This document shows, in pieces, positions 34,851 to 47,680 of a stretch of 64,000 nucleotides of DNA. Source of the stretch: Hanleya hanleyi (Eukaryota > Mollusca > Polyplacophora > Lepidopleurida > Hanleyidae); assembly GCA_036873755.1 (NCBI GenBank), contig JAVTVY010017512.1:1-64000 (forward strand). The letters are read 5' to 3'. Each line of letters opens with the position of its first letter. Position 1 is the stretch's first letter. The notes below the pieces were generated by a model. The model was not told the origin of the DNA, searched no databases, and worked only from the letters and a program-made list of their open reading frames with translations. Position numbers and translations under genes: made by a program.

Positions 34851-36780
34851 ACCCGTAAATCTTTTTAACTCCATGTGTAGAGGCAAAAGTAACAAAGTTC
34901 AGTAATAAATGGGGGAGGGAGGGATATAGGGCTGTGTTCAATCTGTCAGCCCATGCCAATTCCCTGTACCCACATTCAGACATGTAACAACTCTCAACAT
35001 GGTCCCTGGTGACAGAGCTTTAACAGAGAATTTATTCTGCAGAAGTATCTGATGTTTTGGATAATAAACAGCAGGCCAGCAAGTTTAGGCCAGTTTATTT
35101 CTTCTGAAGATCACTTCAACATAGACTTCTTGTCTCTCTCTTTCTCTCCCAAGGTTTATATCCTGGCCAAGTAGCTCTTCAAACCTCATTATTAACAAAA
35201 GAGTTCAGGTGGACCACTACCACCTGTCTCCCCTCAACCTCTACAAATGGTATGACCCAGGGACTTTTTCTCTAACAATTTGTATGTATTTAATGATTTT
35301 CTTACAAAATACACGATTTATTGCCTTGGAATACTTAAATTGTCTAATATTTCTATGAAATGAAGTGCAATAATTTCTTATCCAGAAATACTGAATTCAT
35401 CAAATTTATTCCACCTGGATGGAATGGTAAAAACAAAATGCCCCAGATGTTCCAAAAGCAGTGTCTATCTAATTTATTTAAAATGTTAAAAGTGATCAAA
35501 TTTAAATTTATAACATGATTGAGGAATATTTTGACATGATTGGGTGTTACAAGAGTTTGATAGAAACAGCAATGCATCATGGAATATCTTCCCATTTTAA
35601 AGCATTTAATTGGTCAATTTAAATTTTCAAAATGAAATCTGGGATTTTCATTGGCTTGTGCAGAAAATTGGAAGAAAATCTAGCCAATCACAGAGTTTCT
35701 GTGAAGGTTCATTAATTGAGTGATTGAATAATTAGAGAATTTATGGTACACAGTAATTATCTCTAATTAAGAAAGACATTATTTACCCTGATTAGACTGA
35801 AGGCTTTTTCTTTCCCTGCAGTATTGATCCATCAAGTGATGAATACATACTGGTAATTAGTATATACAATCAACTGCTAATCAAGTTTTAATTAGCCGAA
35901 AGTATGAAAATACCACTAATTTTGAATTATACACGATTCAACAGAAATATATGTTCAGAACAATGAAGAATGGTTTGAACAGCAAAGTAATCTAACAGAA
36001 TAATGTGAATTTTTTCCACAATTATCGAATGTACGCCGACTCTTTCTGAGCTGATTGGATTAATTCAACTGATCCAGTTTTCATTTCAGAACAAAATGGC
36101 TGCCCCATCTCAACTTTCAAATTAAAAATTGCAATGGGAGTTTCAGCTCTCCTCAACGAGACAATAAATCACCTATCACTGACAGTCCTTACATAATGAA
36201 AGTCACCAATCCTCTGATCGCAGTAAATTATTAACGTTACCATAGCAACACGATGGAATTTTGGTTCAATGTGTAATGAGGAATTCTTGGCGGAGCCAGC
36301 CTCAGCCAATGATAGACGTGGCGACATTTTGACGATCATCAGAGATCTCGTACCCTCTAGACGACTATGATTAGCTGTGTGTGCAAGAAAGAGAAGAAAA
36401 AAAATAGTAACCAGAGGTCTGGAACCACTGCAGAAATCAGCGACTTATAATGATTCATCCAAAGATAGTTCAGATTTGGTAACAAGGGGAATTTATATTA
36501 AAAAAAACTTTGCTAAGTACCAGCCTTTCATGATATTTTGACAAAAACGTTTTTCATGATCTTACAAGAATTACATGCATGATATAGTGCATCTTTCCTT
36601 TGATTCTTCATTGAAATGGTGAATATTACAATGTTTTCTTGTCGAAGGGATTTCTCAACCAATGATGCCTAATAATTAATCTCACAAAGTTAATAAAACA
36701 ATAACAATATGAAAGTGTTCGACAATCTCATTTCAAATATTTGAAAGAAGATATCCGAATATGCAAGCAAATGGTCCTGT
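34850..36780. other. No gene recognised (upstream of BAMBI ectodomain exon)
   Basis: Presumably BAMBI intron if the first exon lies further right. It holds the 35600-35715 direct repeat; nothing else is supported. Confidence 0.5.
35600..35715. repeat. Direct repeat of about 115 bp, right of BAMBI ectodomain exon
   Basis: Partner of 33270-33395, about 2.3 kb away, with shared blocks TCTGGGATTTTCATTGG and AGCCAATCACAGAGTTTCTG. Confidence 0.7.
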
Positions 36781-36888
36781 AGCCTTGGTTATGGTATATG
36801 TAGGAGATAATCTCCTGACAAACCTTCCTTGAGGATATGGCATATGTAGGAGTCAATCTTACTGCAATTTTATGCCCTGAAGGATAGG

Positions 36889-37290
36889 GAGTGAGTGAAT
36901 ATGATTTAACCCTTTCACTGTTTAACCTGGGTTCTCCTGCCATGTCGCGGCCTTTACAAGAATACTGTACACTTAGACGTGTCGTCCATGCTTTGATGTC
37001 AAAATAATAGGAAATGCCATTTGCGGATGCGCTGGTAACGACGGAATTACCTTCTGTTTGATCAGCGTGTCTCTCAATGCATAGAATTACGCCCGCCGAC
37101 GTAACGTCACTGTCCCAGAACGACTGCGAACTTGGACGTACACTGCACGTCATGAACATAATGAGGAGAGAAAGCAGTGACGTGCACTGCACGTCATCAA
37201 CATTGAAAGGGTTAATGTCGCTTTCAATGCTATTTCAGTCATATCACGACATTTGGTTCCTATTCCTTTCACACCCAAAAACCACACGGG
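36889..37290 (+). mobile_element. SINE copy split by a piggyBac-type MITE
   Basis: GAGTGAGTGAATATGAT before, and TTAATGTCGCTTTCAATGC...CAGTCATATCACGAC after, the 36910-37211 insertion. Removing the insertion and one TTAA restores the sequence seen uninterrupted at 57118-57180. Confidence 0.8.
36910..37211. mobile_element. 302-bp piggyBac-type MITE
   Basis: Ends CCCTTTCACTGTT and AACATTGAAAGGG, flanked by exact TTAA (36906-36909, 37212-37215), the diagnostic target of piggyBac. A direct repeat ACTGCACGTCAT occurs twice near the right end. A minus-strand frame covers most of it but shows no transposase motif. Confidence 0.88.
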
Positions 37291-38399
37291 TAGGAGCATG
37301 TAGGAGAAGATCTCATTATAAATTATCCTGTAAGATATGGCATACGTAGGAGGCAGTCTCCTTGTAATCTTTCGCTAAGATATGGCATATATGCACAAAT
37401 CAATCCTATATTATGAGTCTCCCTGTAGAAGACAATCTCCTTGCAAATCATCTTGTAGGATATGGCATGTAAGACTCAGTCCTATTGCAATATATGTTCC
37501 TATGGGGTAGCCAAGGAGAAAATCTCATTATAAATCATCCTGTAGGATATGACATGTATGCAGGAGACAATGTTCTTGCAAATCATCCTGTAGGATAGGG
37601 CATGTACAAAAATATCTCATTATATGGCATATGTAGGAGACCATTTCCTTGACAACAATCCTGTAGGATATGACTCCATCCCATTGCAATGTATGTTCCT
37701 GTGGGATATGACATATGCAAGAGACAATGTCATCCAAAATCATCCTGTAGGATATGACATATGCAGAAGACAATTTCCTCCAAAATCATCCTGAAGGATA
37801 TGACATATGCAGGAGACAATGTCCTCCAAAATCATCCTGTAGGATATGACATATGCAGGAGACAATGTCCTCCAAAATCATCCTGTAGGATATGACATAT
37901 GCAGGAGCCAATGTCCACCCAAATCATCCTGTGGGATATGACATATGCAGGAGACAATGTCCTCCAAAATCATCCTGTAGGATATGACACATGCAGGAGA
38001 CAATGTCCTCCAAAATCATCCTGTAGGATATGACATATGCAGGAGCCAATGTCCTCCCAAATCATCCTGTAGGATAAGACATATGCAGGAGCCAATGTCC
38101 TCCCAAATCATCCTGTAGGATATGACATATGCAGGAGCCAATGTCCTCCCAAATCATCCTGTAGGATATGACATGCAGGAGCCAGCGTCCTCCCACATCA
38201 TCCTGTAGGATATGACATATGCGGGAGCCAATGTCCTCCCAAATCATCCTGTAGGATATGACATATGCAGGAGACAATGTCCTCCCAAATCAGCCTGTAG
38301 GATATAGCATATAAACAAGTCAATCTTAGTGTAAATCTTCCTGTAGCTTATTGCATTTGTAGGAGGTAATCGTCTTGTAGGACAGGGCATATGTTTATT

Positions 38400-40060
38400 A
38401 GAAAAATACCTGTAATCACCCAACAAATATTCTCGTTGGAAGAGACTAAATATTGTATCAGACACAACAGCATGTAGATTTACATCACAGCACCATTTCA
38501 ATTAAGATTTGATACTAATAGTTTGAAATGAAGTATTGGTTTTAAAATAGATGGCACGAAACCAGATTTCAGCTTCAAACAAATGAAATAGCTCATTCAG
38601 TATAGGAAGCCAAAACTGTCTAATTCAAGAAGTCAAATCCAAGGAGACTACAACAAAACAATTCGGCAAAGACAATTCATACTGAAAAGATAGATGGGTA
38701 TGAGGGTCCAAGAAAAAAATATAATTGGATATACGCCACAATGATACATCAATAAATCATGTGTTATCATATGAAACCATTCACAGAGAAATAATTTCAC
38801 AGGAACGGCAGGACATAATTTAGAATATAAACTGAGTTGAAAGCAGAAACTTTGATTGCTTCAAGGGTCACTCATTTCTATCTTCATGAACAAGTCAATT
38901 TTTCCAGTCACACTTCAGAATAGCCTTCATAGGTCAGATCACAAAGCATTTCAAAATCTGAGGCGTAAATTTCTTCTACCAACCCGATACGAGCCAATCA
39001 GAAGCTACCCAATGACTGTGTGTGGGATGACATGTATTCTCTCAGTACAGTTACGCCATCCCTCCTAATATGGCAGTAGATGCAGCCAGATGCATATAGC
39101 AGCCAATCCATAACCGGCTCATATGACATATTTCAAAATTCAAATGGATTCGAGGTCAACGATCTTTCGCGCGGATTTAAAAATTCTTCTGAACAGAAGC
39201 AGAGAAGCCGGCTGATATATCAAGTGTGAGAAGTTGACTTGTGTATGGAGATGGATCATTTCAAGCTTGTACAGTAAATGATCCAATTATCTGATCCGAT
39301 TGAGAGAAAATGGAAATATTAAGGTGATCAGATTTATTTGATCGCAACCTTAGATCATGAAATTGTAGAAAAGCAGACATTGTGAGAAAGGACCCCTTGC
39401 ATCATTATGGGAATCTGTCCATCTGCAGGCTCACTTGTTTGTTGAAAACTGTTTTAATGCAGAACTTGTACAAACAAATAGGCGGCATGATTCTGTCAAA
39501 CTTGGTATCATGTCTTACAAGCTCAGAGCAATTCTTAGGTACAGTCTGGGTGCAGCAGTTTAAAGTAGTGTATTTGTGGAAAAGCATCAGCTTAAAGATT
39601 AAAACAGCACATTTCCTCTCTGTTTCAGAGTGCTGATGGTATAGGCAAGGCCTGTCCAGAAGCAAAACAAACCTTATATCGAAATATTTCTCTAGCCAAG
39701 AAGATGTTGTTATCCAAAGATAGGAAAGCTAAATTAACCTGTCAAAGGTAATATTTTACTTTGGGCCATTTTATTTTAAACAGCAATTCATTGGAGGTCC
39801 AAGTCCTTGGGGGAATTTATTGAGTGCAGATCTGATTGTATAGGCGAAGCAAGTTCTTACATGGTTTGAATTATTAGTACAGGCAAAGATTTACCCAATA
39901 ATCAAGAAGTTGAGATCATCCGTTATGAAGAAGGAAATGAATTCACACAGGAGTCTATAAAACTTGACGACATGAATATATATATAGATATATTATATTA
40001 CCCAAACTGGGGCAGTTTTTTTAGGTCGATTCCCCCAGTTTTGTTTACTTTAAGAATTTG
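38400..40060. other. No gene recognised
   Basis: AT-rich unique DNA. Small frames on both strands at 38856-39068 and 39382-39665 are unsupported. Confidence 0.5.
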
Positions 40061-40074
40061 TGCATCATTTATGC

Positions 40075-40460
40075 CATTGTTGTCGGTGAAAGCGGGCGCT
40101 AGTCTTTAGTGTGCCCGCGCTCAGCGGGGTGGGACCAGACTGAATGGGGTGACATTATTAGTGTTATATCGGGGAATGTTCAAGGGCTGGCAGGGGCGAC
40201 TCCCTATTGTGCCACGACGACCTCAACCAGTGCTCAAACCCAAGCAAGCTAACAAAACTGTTCTGTCCCAAATTAGAGCCGTTTAGCGATTGGTGTTGTT
40301 GGTGCGTGCAGTCTGTTTCTGGCAGCATAGACTGTTTATACGCTCCACTGAGTTCAGCGCAATCCCAACAAGCAAAGGTGTGCTCGACTGCAACCTGTCA
40401 TATTATAAGACATAGAGTTGAGGCTCACAAGGGGGGAGGGATATCATCATTCAAAACAAA
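40075..40460. other. GC-richer island, unclassified
   Basis: Higher GC than its surroundings (GTGAAAGCGGGCGC, GCCCGCGCTCAGCGGGGTGG). No exon, box A/B or element end was identified. Possibly an interspersed repeat. Confidence 0.3.
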
Positions 40461-40499
40461 TTCATATTTTTACATGCTAAGTTTTCAAACATAATTCAA

Positions 40500-43400
40500 A
40501 GAAATCAAATGAAATTATCAAACTGAATCCCAATTCCTTGTTTATGTTTCGTATTTACAACTTTATGATATGGCAATTTCTTTTAAAAATTCTGGAAAAT
40601 GAAACTCAATCCGTATCAATATTTCCATTGATGTTATGCAAGGATATCGGTGTTTTGCACAAATGTGGAAAAGAAAGGCAATAATTAATTTCAATTTAAA
40701 GTTACATGTCCTTCATGTTGATACACTTCCATGGAATATAGAACCTTATACGTATATTAATTAAGGGTGAGCTAAGTTTTAAACCAATTATTTAAGAAAT
40801 TAATTCATAATTCGAAGTTTTCCTTGATAATAAAAAAAGCAAGTGATTAAGTGTAGAATGTCCAATGTCCATTATCGTTGCTAGCATGATAAGTGTGCAC
40901 ACTATCTGAAATATCTTTTGAAGTTGGAGAGCTCAAAAGGCCATCGTTAAAGTGGTATGAGAGCACTTCTGAGGGTTTCAATAATACGGGAACTACAACC
41001 AGATGACATCTAATATGTACTTGATAGTTAATTCAGCCATACTAGAAGATCAACCCATGACAAAAAGGAACTGTCCCTGAATAGGACATATGAGGGATTA
41101 ATTTACTATGAAGTATTTGATCCATGAAAAGAATATACAGGTGTATGTTTAACTGGCGATCCTTTCAGATATCCCTGAGTGATTTTTTCCAGGATGTCAT
41201 CTGTCTAAAACTATCAAATCCCAATATGCCGATGTTATCCATATTTGCAAAACACTGGCAGATATTGGAAAAACAGTACTGACGGCAAAATCCTCAATTT
41301 TTCTGGATTTATCTTTGAAAGCCTACTCTTCTAAAGCAAATTTCAGAGAAAAACCGGTTCAATCTAGCAGCATAATAGTCTACATTTTTTGCTTGGAGTT
41401 TTTTTCCTGTTTCAAACACATTTACAAGTTTTTATCTTGGCTATTTTCTGTTTTTCACAACAGCATGCGGGCAACCTCTGCATCTAATCACCTTTACCCA
41501 CCAACTGTGTACTCATTTATTTTGATGAAGTGTTAAAATAACTGCAAACAAACTGTCAACTCTGACAGAGAAATGGAGGTTTGAAATGAAGCATGTGCCT
41601 GTCAGATTAGGACGCCTGCTTAGTGGAGGCCCTGAAGCTCAACCAAACTAAATGATGGAAACACAAATGTAGACATAGATGAAAGCCCTAACAAGACTTG
41701 CTTTGAAACTTGACTCCCCAACTTGCAACCTGGAATGAGTTTAGCAGGTCCAGCCATTTTTCAAAGTTTGTCAGGACCTTTTACATTATATAGGAGCTTA
41801 CAACTTCAGCCCTAATGTTGAAACACTTTGATATATCTGACAACTGCTGTGTTAATATGGGCACTTGTAAACTAGACCTCTTAAATACAACAATCTGATC
41901 TTTGTGCCTGGATCCTCCTCACCCCCATCATCCGGATGCATGGCACGATCATACATAGAAACTTCTGCTCTTAGCCATGCGGTGCTATTTGAGTGTATAT
42001 TTAGGGCATTTCCCAAATAGTCACATCCGATTGGTCCTGTGACATCTGTCATTGGTGCAATCACATTCATAAAACGAAGACACACCTCCAGAAAGCTATG
42101 GATTAAAATGATCCCTTGGTTGGCCTCAAAGTGCCCCCATCACAAAAAAAGCATATCATTTTCCTGTGAACTGCCGCTGATTTCAAATATGTTGGGCCAT
42201 TGTAATATTATTTTTTCTTAAGAAAAACAAAGAAGCATGCTCCATTAGAGTGAGAAATAAAATAGCTAATTCGCACAACTTCGTTTTGGTCTCACGTAGA
42301 ATTCCCCAGCCTTGCGCCTCGTGAAACTGACATGTCTGATGTCTGAGATACCCAGGTCAAAATATTTAAATACAGATAATTTCATTAGCTCATTTAAATG
42401 GGGCGGACATGTGACTTGATGGTTTGGGAACAACTTTCAAACAGGATTATCTTCCTCCAGATATTCGTCTTTTGCGGCTGATGGCGCCGTGTGAAATAAA
42501 TGCCGATTCATAGCGATAAGCTAAGGGTAGTGTTAAGTGAAATGCCCTTAGCAAGCTAAGATGCCCTCACCCCCTCATCCTAAAAACACCAATAATTATA
42601 AATATATACAATGTACTCCTGACAATCCACATATCATAAGCTCGCTCGTAGTTTTATTTTATGTATACTCACCAAGGATTATATCAGAAAATAGGCAAGT
42701 GCTTTGAGGCAATACCAAATCAAACTTAATTGTCACAACATATAAATACTTATTTATCAGAAAGTGTTTTTCTTGAAGATATACATCTGTAGGGTTTCTA
42801 CAGACATGTATGTATTCAACAGTGTTTAACACTCTAAGGTCCAAATCAATTCGAGGCATTAAACTTCATAAATTTAATGAATTCTCTGAGAAAATACCCA
42901 GATAATCCCCCCTCCAACCCCCAAACATATGGCTCCCTCTTTTTCCATGCAATTTAGTGATGGTGACAAGACACCAGTCTGAAAGGCTATATGTTGGACA
43001 GGTTACTGTGTTATATCATCCTAATTTAGCCTGACATTTTGTGGGAATAAAATGGCACTTACAGCTGAGCAAGCTGAACATTCTACAAATATTACAACAT
43101 CACCATGTCATTGGTGCAGTTGCTTTGGTACTGAACAATTCATTTTGTATCGATCCTCAACTGACTGGTCAAGGGGCCCGAGACCCTGGACCATTTTATA
43201 GTGACTACTATAGATATTACATGCCAGTCATCAATTTCGTTCAATCAGCCTTGCTCTCAAAGCTTTTTTTTCATTGGAACCCTGCCAATAGAGTTTTCTA
43301 CATTCAAATATCATAAGAAACTTATAATTTTAATCAGCGCATGAAAAATATACATCATAATTCGCATGAGATTCCTTTGATCTTCTTTTTGAAGACAAAA

Positions 43401-43760
43401 GTCGACATTGGTGATGACTGCTGTCAAAACAATAATCATGCCTCTCAGAAATGCACATCCAGGTTCAAATAACTCCAGGAACAAGCAGTTACAACCAACA
43501 GTATATCATACTCAATTACAGGGGCAAAGAGGCCCAGGCAAATCCCAGTCAAAATTTGATTTGACAGCAATTAGGTCTACACTGAACATGATCGGATAAT
43601 AGTACATCCTATTCAAGATGTTAACAGTAATCTAGCACAAATGTTTACAATGACAGAGACATCAAAATTTGAAAACTAGGTCATATAACATTTGAATCAG
43701 GTCTAATCAGTGTCCAGGATAATAGGAACTGTGGACACTCTCGTGTTTTGGCACATAGTC
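40500..43760. other. No gene recognised
   Basis: AT-rich DNA. A consensus donor-like GTGAGTATAC on the minus strand at about 42671 follows an open frame, but that frame has no signal peptide or known domain. Confidence 0.5.
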
Positions 43761-43763
43761 GGC

Positions 43764-43823
43764 ACCATCGTGATATGACTGAAAAAATGTTGAAAACGAC
43801 TTAAATCCTACTACTCATTCACC
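43764..43823 (-). mobile_element. SINE fragment
   Basis: Reverse-orientation GTGAATGAGTAGTAGGATTT...GTCGTTTTCAACATTTTTTC...CATATCACGAT; same family as 7361-7501. Confidence 0.7.
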
Positions 43824-44379
43824 CCGGTTTCATATTTATGATTCTTTTGAAAAATGCATGCCAATTTTAACTTGCACCCTGCAAACAATTTCACTGCAGG
43901 CTGACTAAACAGTGCCAAATTACACACACACGATGGCAGTTTATTGACAGCTAGTGGATTAACAGTGTGGCTGCAAGTCAAACAGAGCTTATGAGATTTT
44001 ACGAGTATGATCCCTGAAGCCCGGTCGTAAGCCTTCACTATATTAAAGAAAATCTGACAAATCTCTGTCGTGCAAGAAGCTATTTGCTTCAGCCAGTCAT
44101 ATCCCATGACATGCATTCAAAAAGTTTCATCACTGACGCTGTTGAATGAATCATCTGCTTTCTGGCCATGTAAAACCACAAATCACAGTACACAGGCATG
44201 ATATAACTTTTGTCATTTGGATAGTTTAATTGTATTCAAGTTTTGGGTGAAAAAAAAAATGTATAGATTTTAAGCAGCTTAAATATAATTTGCTATATGC
44301 TTATATTCATGCAGGAAGTGTATTTTCGCTCTCAAAAGTACGGACATAAAAAAAAAATATAAAAAAACAGGACCTTATA

Positions 44380-44502
44380 CTCTCTGAATAAACTTGAACT
44401 TTTCACCAATGTTGAGTGAAAATTGATTCCACTCAAGTTGATGGAAGTTTATTCTCATTCAACTGGAGTGGAAGTCATTTACTCGAGTTGTTTCTCAGAG
44501 TG
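44380..44502. mobile_element. Palindromic MITE, TTGAGTGAA-word family (copy 2)
   Basis: TACTCTCTGAATAAACTTGA at left; inverted end GTTTCTCAGAGTGG at right; TTGAGTGAA/CACTCAAG words inside. Confidence 0.65.
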
Positions 44503-45354
44503 GTTTACATTTATAATTTAGTGACTTGTTCAGGTGATTAAAAACTACGAGAGTGGTGAATTACTATAGAGCACACAGCAGTACAGAAACCTGGTAGAAA
44601 ATATGTAAAGAAGGTCCTGCACTTCCAATTGTACAATTATAATAATGCAGTTCTCTCAAATTTGAAAACTTCCCCCAAAAAACTTCATAATTGATGATGT
44701 ACATATCTAGAATGAATTCCACAGATTTTGTTTTTTGTCAATATTATATATGCTTGTATAGGCTAGCCGTACTTGGATGATGATTTGACAGTTTGATTTG
44801 ATGAAAAAGGCCAAAAGGGAGAATTAGAGTTGTGATGAAGAGACAGTGTCTCTAAAGTTGATCAAGTATCCGGCGCCTTAACACCATACATCAGTGTCAA
44901 TTAGCTCCTTCACTCTCCATTTCCTGGGCAGCCATAGAGGCGGGCAGACCAGCATCCCTGGTCCATACAGTACATACTGGCCAACACATACAACATGGAT
45001 GAATGAATCAGCCCTTTGTTCTTGTATCTCAAGGGCATCATTTGTAGTTGGGTATGAAGGACCTGGGCCCTCTCAGTGTCCAACTGCATGTTATTTTCCT
45101 ATGTTGAAGGTAACAATACTGGGCTCTCTAATAAGTAAGCATAAGAAATGACCCCCTCTCACTCATGCATCTCTATATACTAGAAAAAAGTGAAGGGGGA
45201 GGAGTCAACGTGGGTCTATCTTTCTGTAAGGGTCACAAAACAAAGGAGAAGAGCAGAGTTTCTGGGTACAACAATGAAACTGGATAAACGGCTTGTACAG
45301 TCAGGAAATTGCCTGAACAATAAAACCTTACATGAAAGACTGCCCTGAATGTGT

Positions 45355-45500
45355 AATGGAACCTGTGTATATACGCCGACCCTGCTCGAGACCAGAATAT
45401 TGGGTTAGTTTTTACAGGGTTGTGGTTTTATCAAGGTTCAAAATACCTTAAATCTAAGTATTGGAACCCAAGACATAATGTCAGTATTTTGAAGTTGGAA
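45355..45500 (+). mobile_element. pogo/Tigger-like MITE fragment (copy 3)
   Basis: TTTTTACAGGGTTGTGGTTTTATCAAGGTTCAAAATAC region matches the reverse complement of copies 1 and 2. Ends not resolved. Confidence 0.5.
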
Positions 45501-45949
45501 TTCATCTCTGATCTGGGTATGGTAATACCTCCAATAATTCAATCCCCCTGTCAAAATTCAATCAATCCTAATTTGGGGACAAAATTCAATCAGTCATGTC
45601 AGTGGTTCTAATAAATAACGAAGAAATGATTGCTTATATGCATGGTTTTAAACCATTTTATTAAACTTCCAGTTCTGATACATGTGATCACCCCCAGACT
45701 TTATGGTGTGAAATTTCACACCATTGGGATTGAATTGTTAGAAGGAATTTACAGCACTGTACCTCTGTCTTTAAGTATGATATTCCTGTAACTTTAACTT
45801 ACATTAATTTAAATTTATTAACATCATGTATATGGCCTGTTATATTTTCAATCTAAAAGTGAAACAGTCTTGAGTGTAACATTAAACCCCCGCTTCAATC
45901 TAAAAGACCAGATACAGGTATATCCTCTGTTGACCAAAGGGCCTATAGC

Positions 45950-46106
45950 TATCACTCAAATAAGAGTGGAAATTCATCTGACTTAAGTTAAGTGGAATTC
46001 ACTCATTTGAGAGAAATTCACTCAAATGTCAATCAAGTTGATTAGAAGTCACTCAACTTCTGCTCTTACTCGAGGAAAAATTCACTCAAGTTTTTTTAGA
46101 GAGTAT
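45950..46106. mobile_element. Palindromic MITE, TTGAGTGAA-word family (copy 3)
   Basis: Right end is intact (CACTCAAGTTTTTTTAGAGAGTA); the left end is lost. Shares AAGAGTGGAAATTCATC with copies 1 and 4. Confidence 0.65.
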
Positions 46107-47502
46107 ATCCACAAATACAATGGGGCAAAAGTACTGTATATTGAAAACATGTCAATCATTTTAATCATTGTGTTAAGGACTTTGAAAAGATTTCGGAATA
46201 AACATCCGTTCTCTCAAAGAAACTCTGTTACAGGTTACTTGTAAGATAGGAAATTAATCATGCAGAAATGTCATAACATTAAATTGATTTGTATCTTGAA
46301 TATAATTTATCATTAATAGGTACTCATTACTTTTTTATTGAAATACTGAAATAAATCTAATGAAAATATAACTCATTCAATGAATAATAAATTTTGCATT
46401 TGTTGGATTTTAGGATATACTTACAGAATCAAAATTCCTTTAATACATTGAAAAAACTAAGAACAAATGCAATAGGAATTGCTATTATAGGCTATTTTGT
46501 TAGATTACTTGCAGAAGTCTGGCTATGGATACATTAAAACAATATGTAACACTTTGTAACCATATTCTGATACAAATAATATATGACAGAAAATGATACA
46601 TTTTAATACTAATTTAATATGTAGTTGTAAAATTTATACAAATCATCGGAGCCATGACAGTAGGCCTATAGAGATTAGCTTGCCATGAAAAGGGTTTAAG
46701 GAATTAGGCCCCTGAAAAAAACCTGTTGTGTATGAGGAAATTTTCTTCTTTTTTTTTTTTTTGAAAACAGGTAAATTTGCCCACTATACAATTCAGATAA
46801 TTTCCCGATTATTGCAACTACGTTCATTTAACTACTTAACTAAATAGGGATAACTAAAACGTATAACCAGATTTAACAAAGACATCATGGAGATCGAACC
46901 AGCCCTACTATCTATTGACTGGACATTATCCAAGACTGGCGTATACTGTTTAACTGAGTGTTCCTGATATCCTGATATACAGTACGTAACAAGGTTTGTG
47001 CTATTTTAGCATGTATCATGAAAAAGTTGACCATATGAACTCTTATACCATGAATTACTTAATCTTGACGCCTGTCACCACAATGTCCTTCAGCTTTCTT
47101 GGTATGCAAACTAAGGTGGCAAAGGATTATTCAAAAAAGGTTTCCTGCAAAAATAATTTTGATGAATGGGGATAATGGATGACTTTGATTTACAGAGTGG
47201 TTAGATATACATTTCGGTTGGAGATTAGCACAGTTTTCCTGTCTTGAGTTAACAAGGCTATAAACAAGATTATATTAAAACCATCTGTTCCTATCAATTC
47301 AACTTGTACTTGCTTAGTCCAGACTTCTGAATATATACTTTCTCAAATGTACTGTGTAAGGAATACAGCAATAATCATGCACAGTGCCAGTGCACCTTTT
47401 AATCCACATTTTTGTGTATGTTTTGTAGATATTCGTGTGTGTGTTCTTTCTGCATAATTTGTTTGAAAAGTAAACGAAAGAGTCTATAAAATGTACATTA
47501 TA

Positions 47503-47680
47503 CACAGAAACCTGCGAATACCGACACCTGGGTAAACTGACCAACCTGTAAATACGGACATTATCTTGGGTCTCCATACTTAAATTTACAGTATTTTGAA
47601 CCTTCATAAACTAGAACCCTGTCAAAACCAACACTATAATCTGGACCCAAGCTTGGTCGGTTTACACAGGATTTACTTTA
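47503..47680 (-). mobile_element. pogo/Tigger-like MITE (copy 2)
   Basis: Same family as 28614-28788 in the same orientation (ACCTGGGTAAACTGACCAAC, AACCTTCATAAACTAGAACC). The ends are more diverged. Confidence 0.65.

Larger units (their letters stand above)
36780..38400. repeat. 46-bp minisatellite
   Basis: Tandem unit AGGAGACAATGTCCTCCAAA + ATCATCCTGTAGGATATGAC + ATATGC (46 bp), most regular at 37720-38290 and degenerating outward. It is interrupted at 36889-37290 by a SINE copy that is itself interrupted. Minus-strand frames here (MSYPTG.., CHILQDD..) are repeat artefacts. Confidence 0.9.

Noticed and set aside
36728..37192. 154-codon minus-strand frame with a signal-peptide-like start, considered as BAMBI exon 1
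   Set aside because: It lies across the piggyBac-type MITE and SINE, and no donor in the required phase follows the hydrophobic stretch.
37528..38277. Minus-strand frames with repeated CHILQDD / MSYPTG
   Set aside because: By-products of the 46-bp minisatellite; the unit length is not a multiple of three and the frame rotates.
42659..42859. Minus-strand frame ending at a consensus donor in the right phase for BAMBI exon 1
   Set aside because: The translation has no signal peptide or cysteine pattern; a chance donor of this quality is expected in 30 kb.
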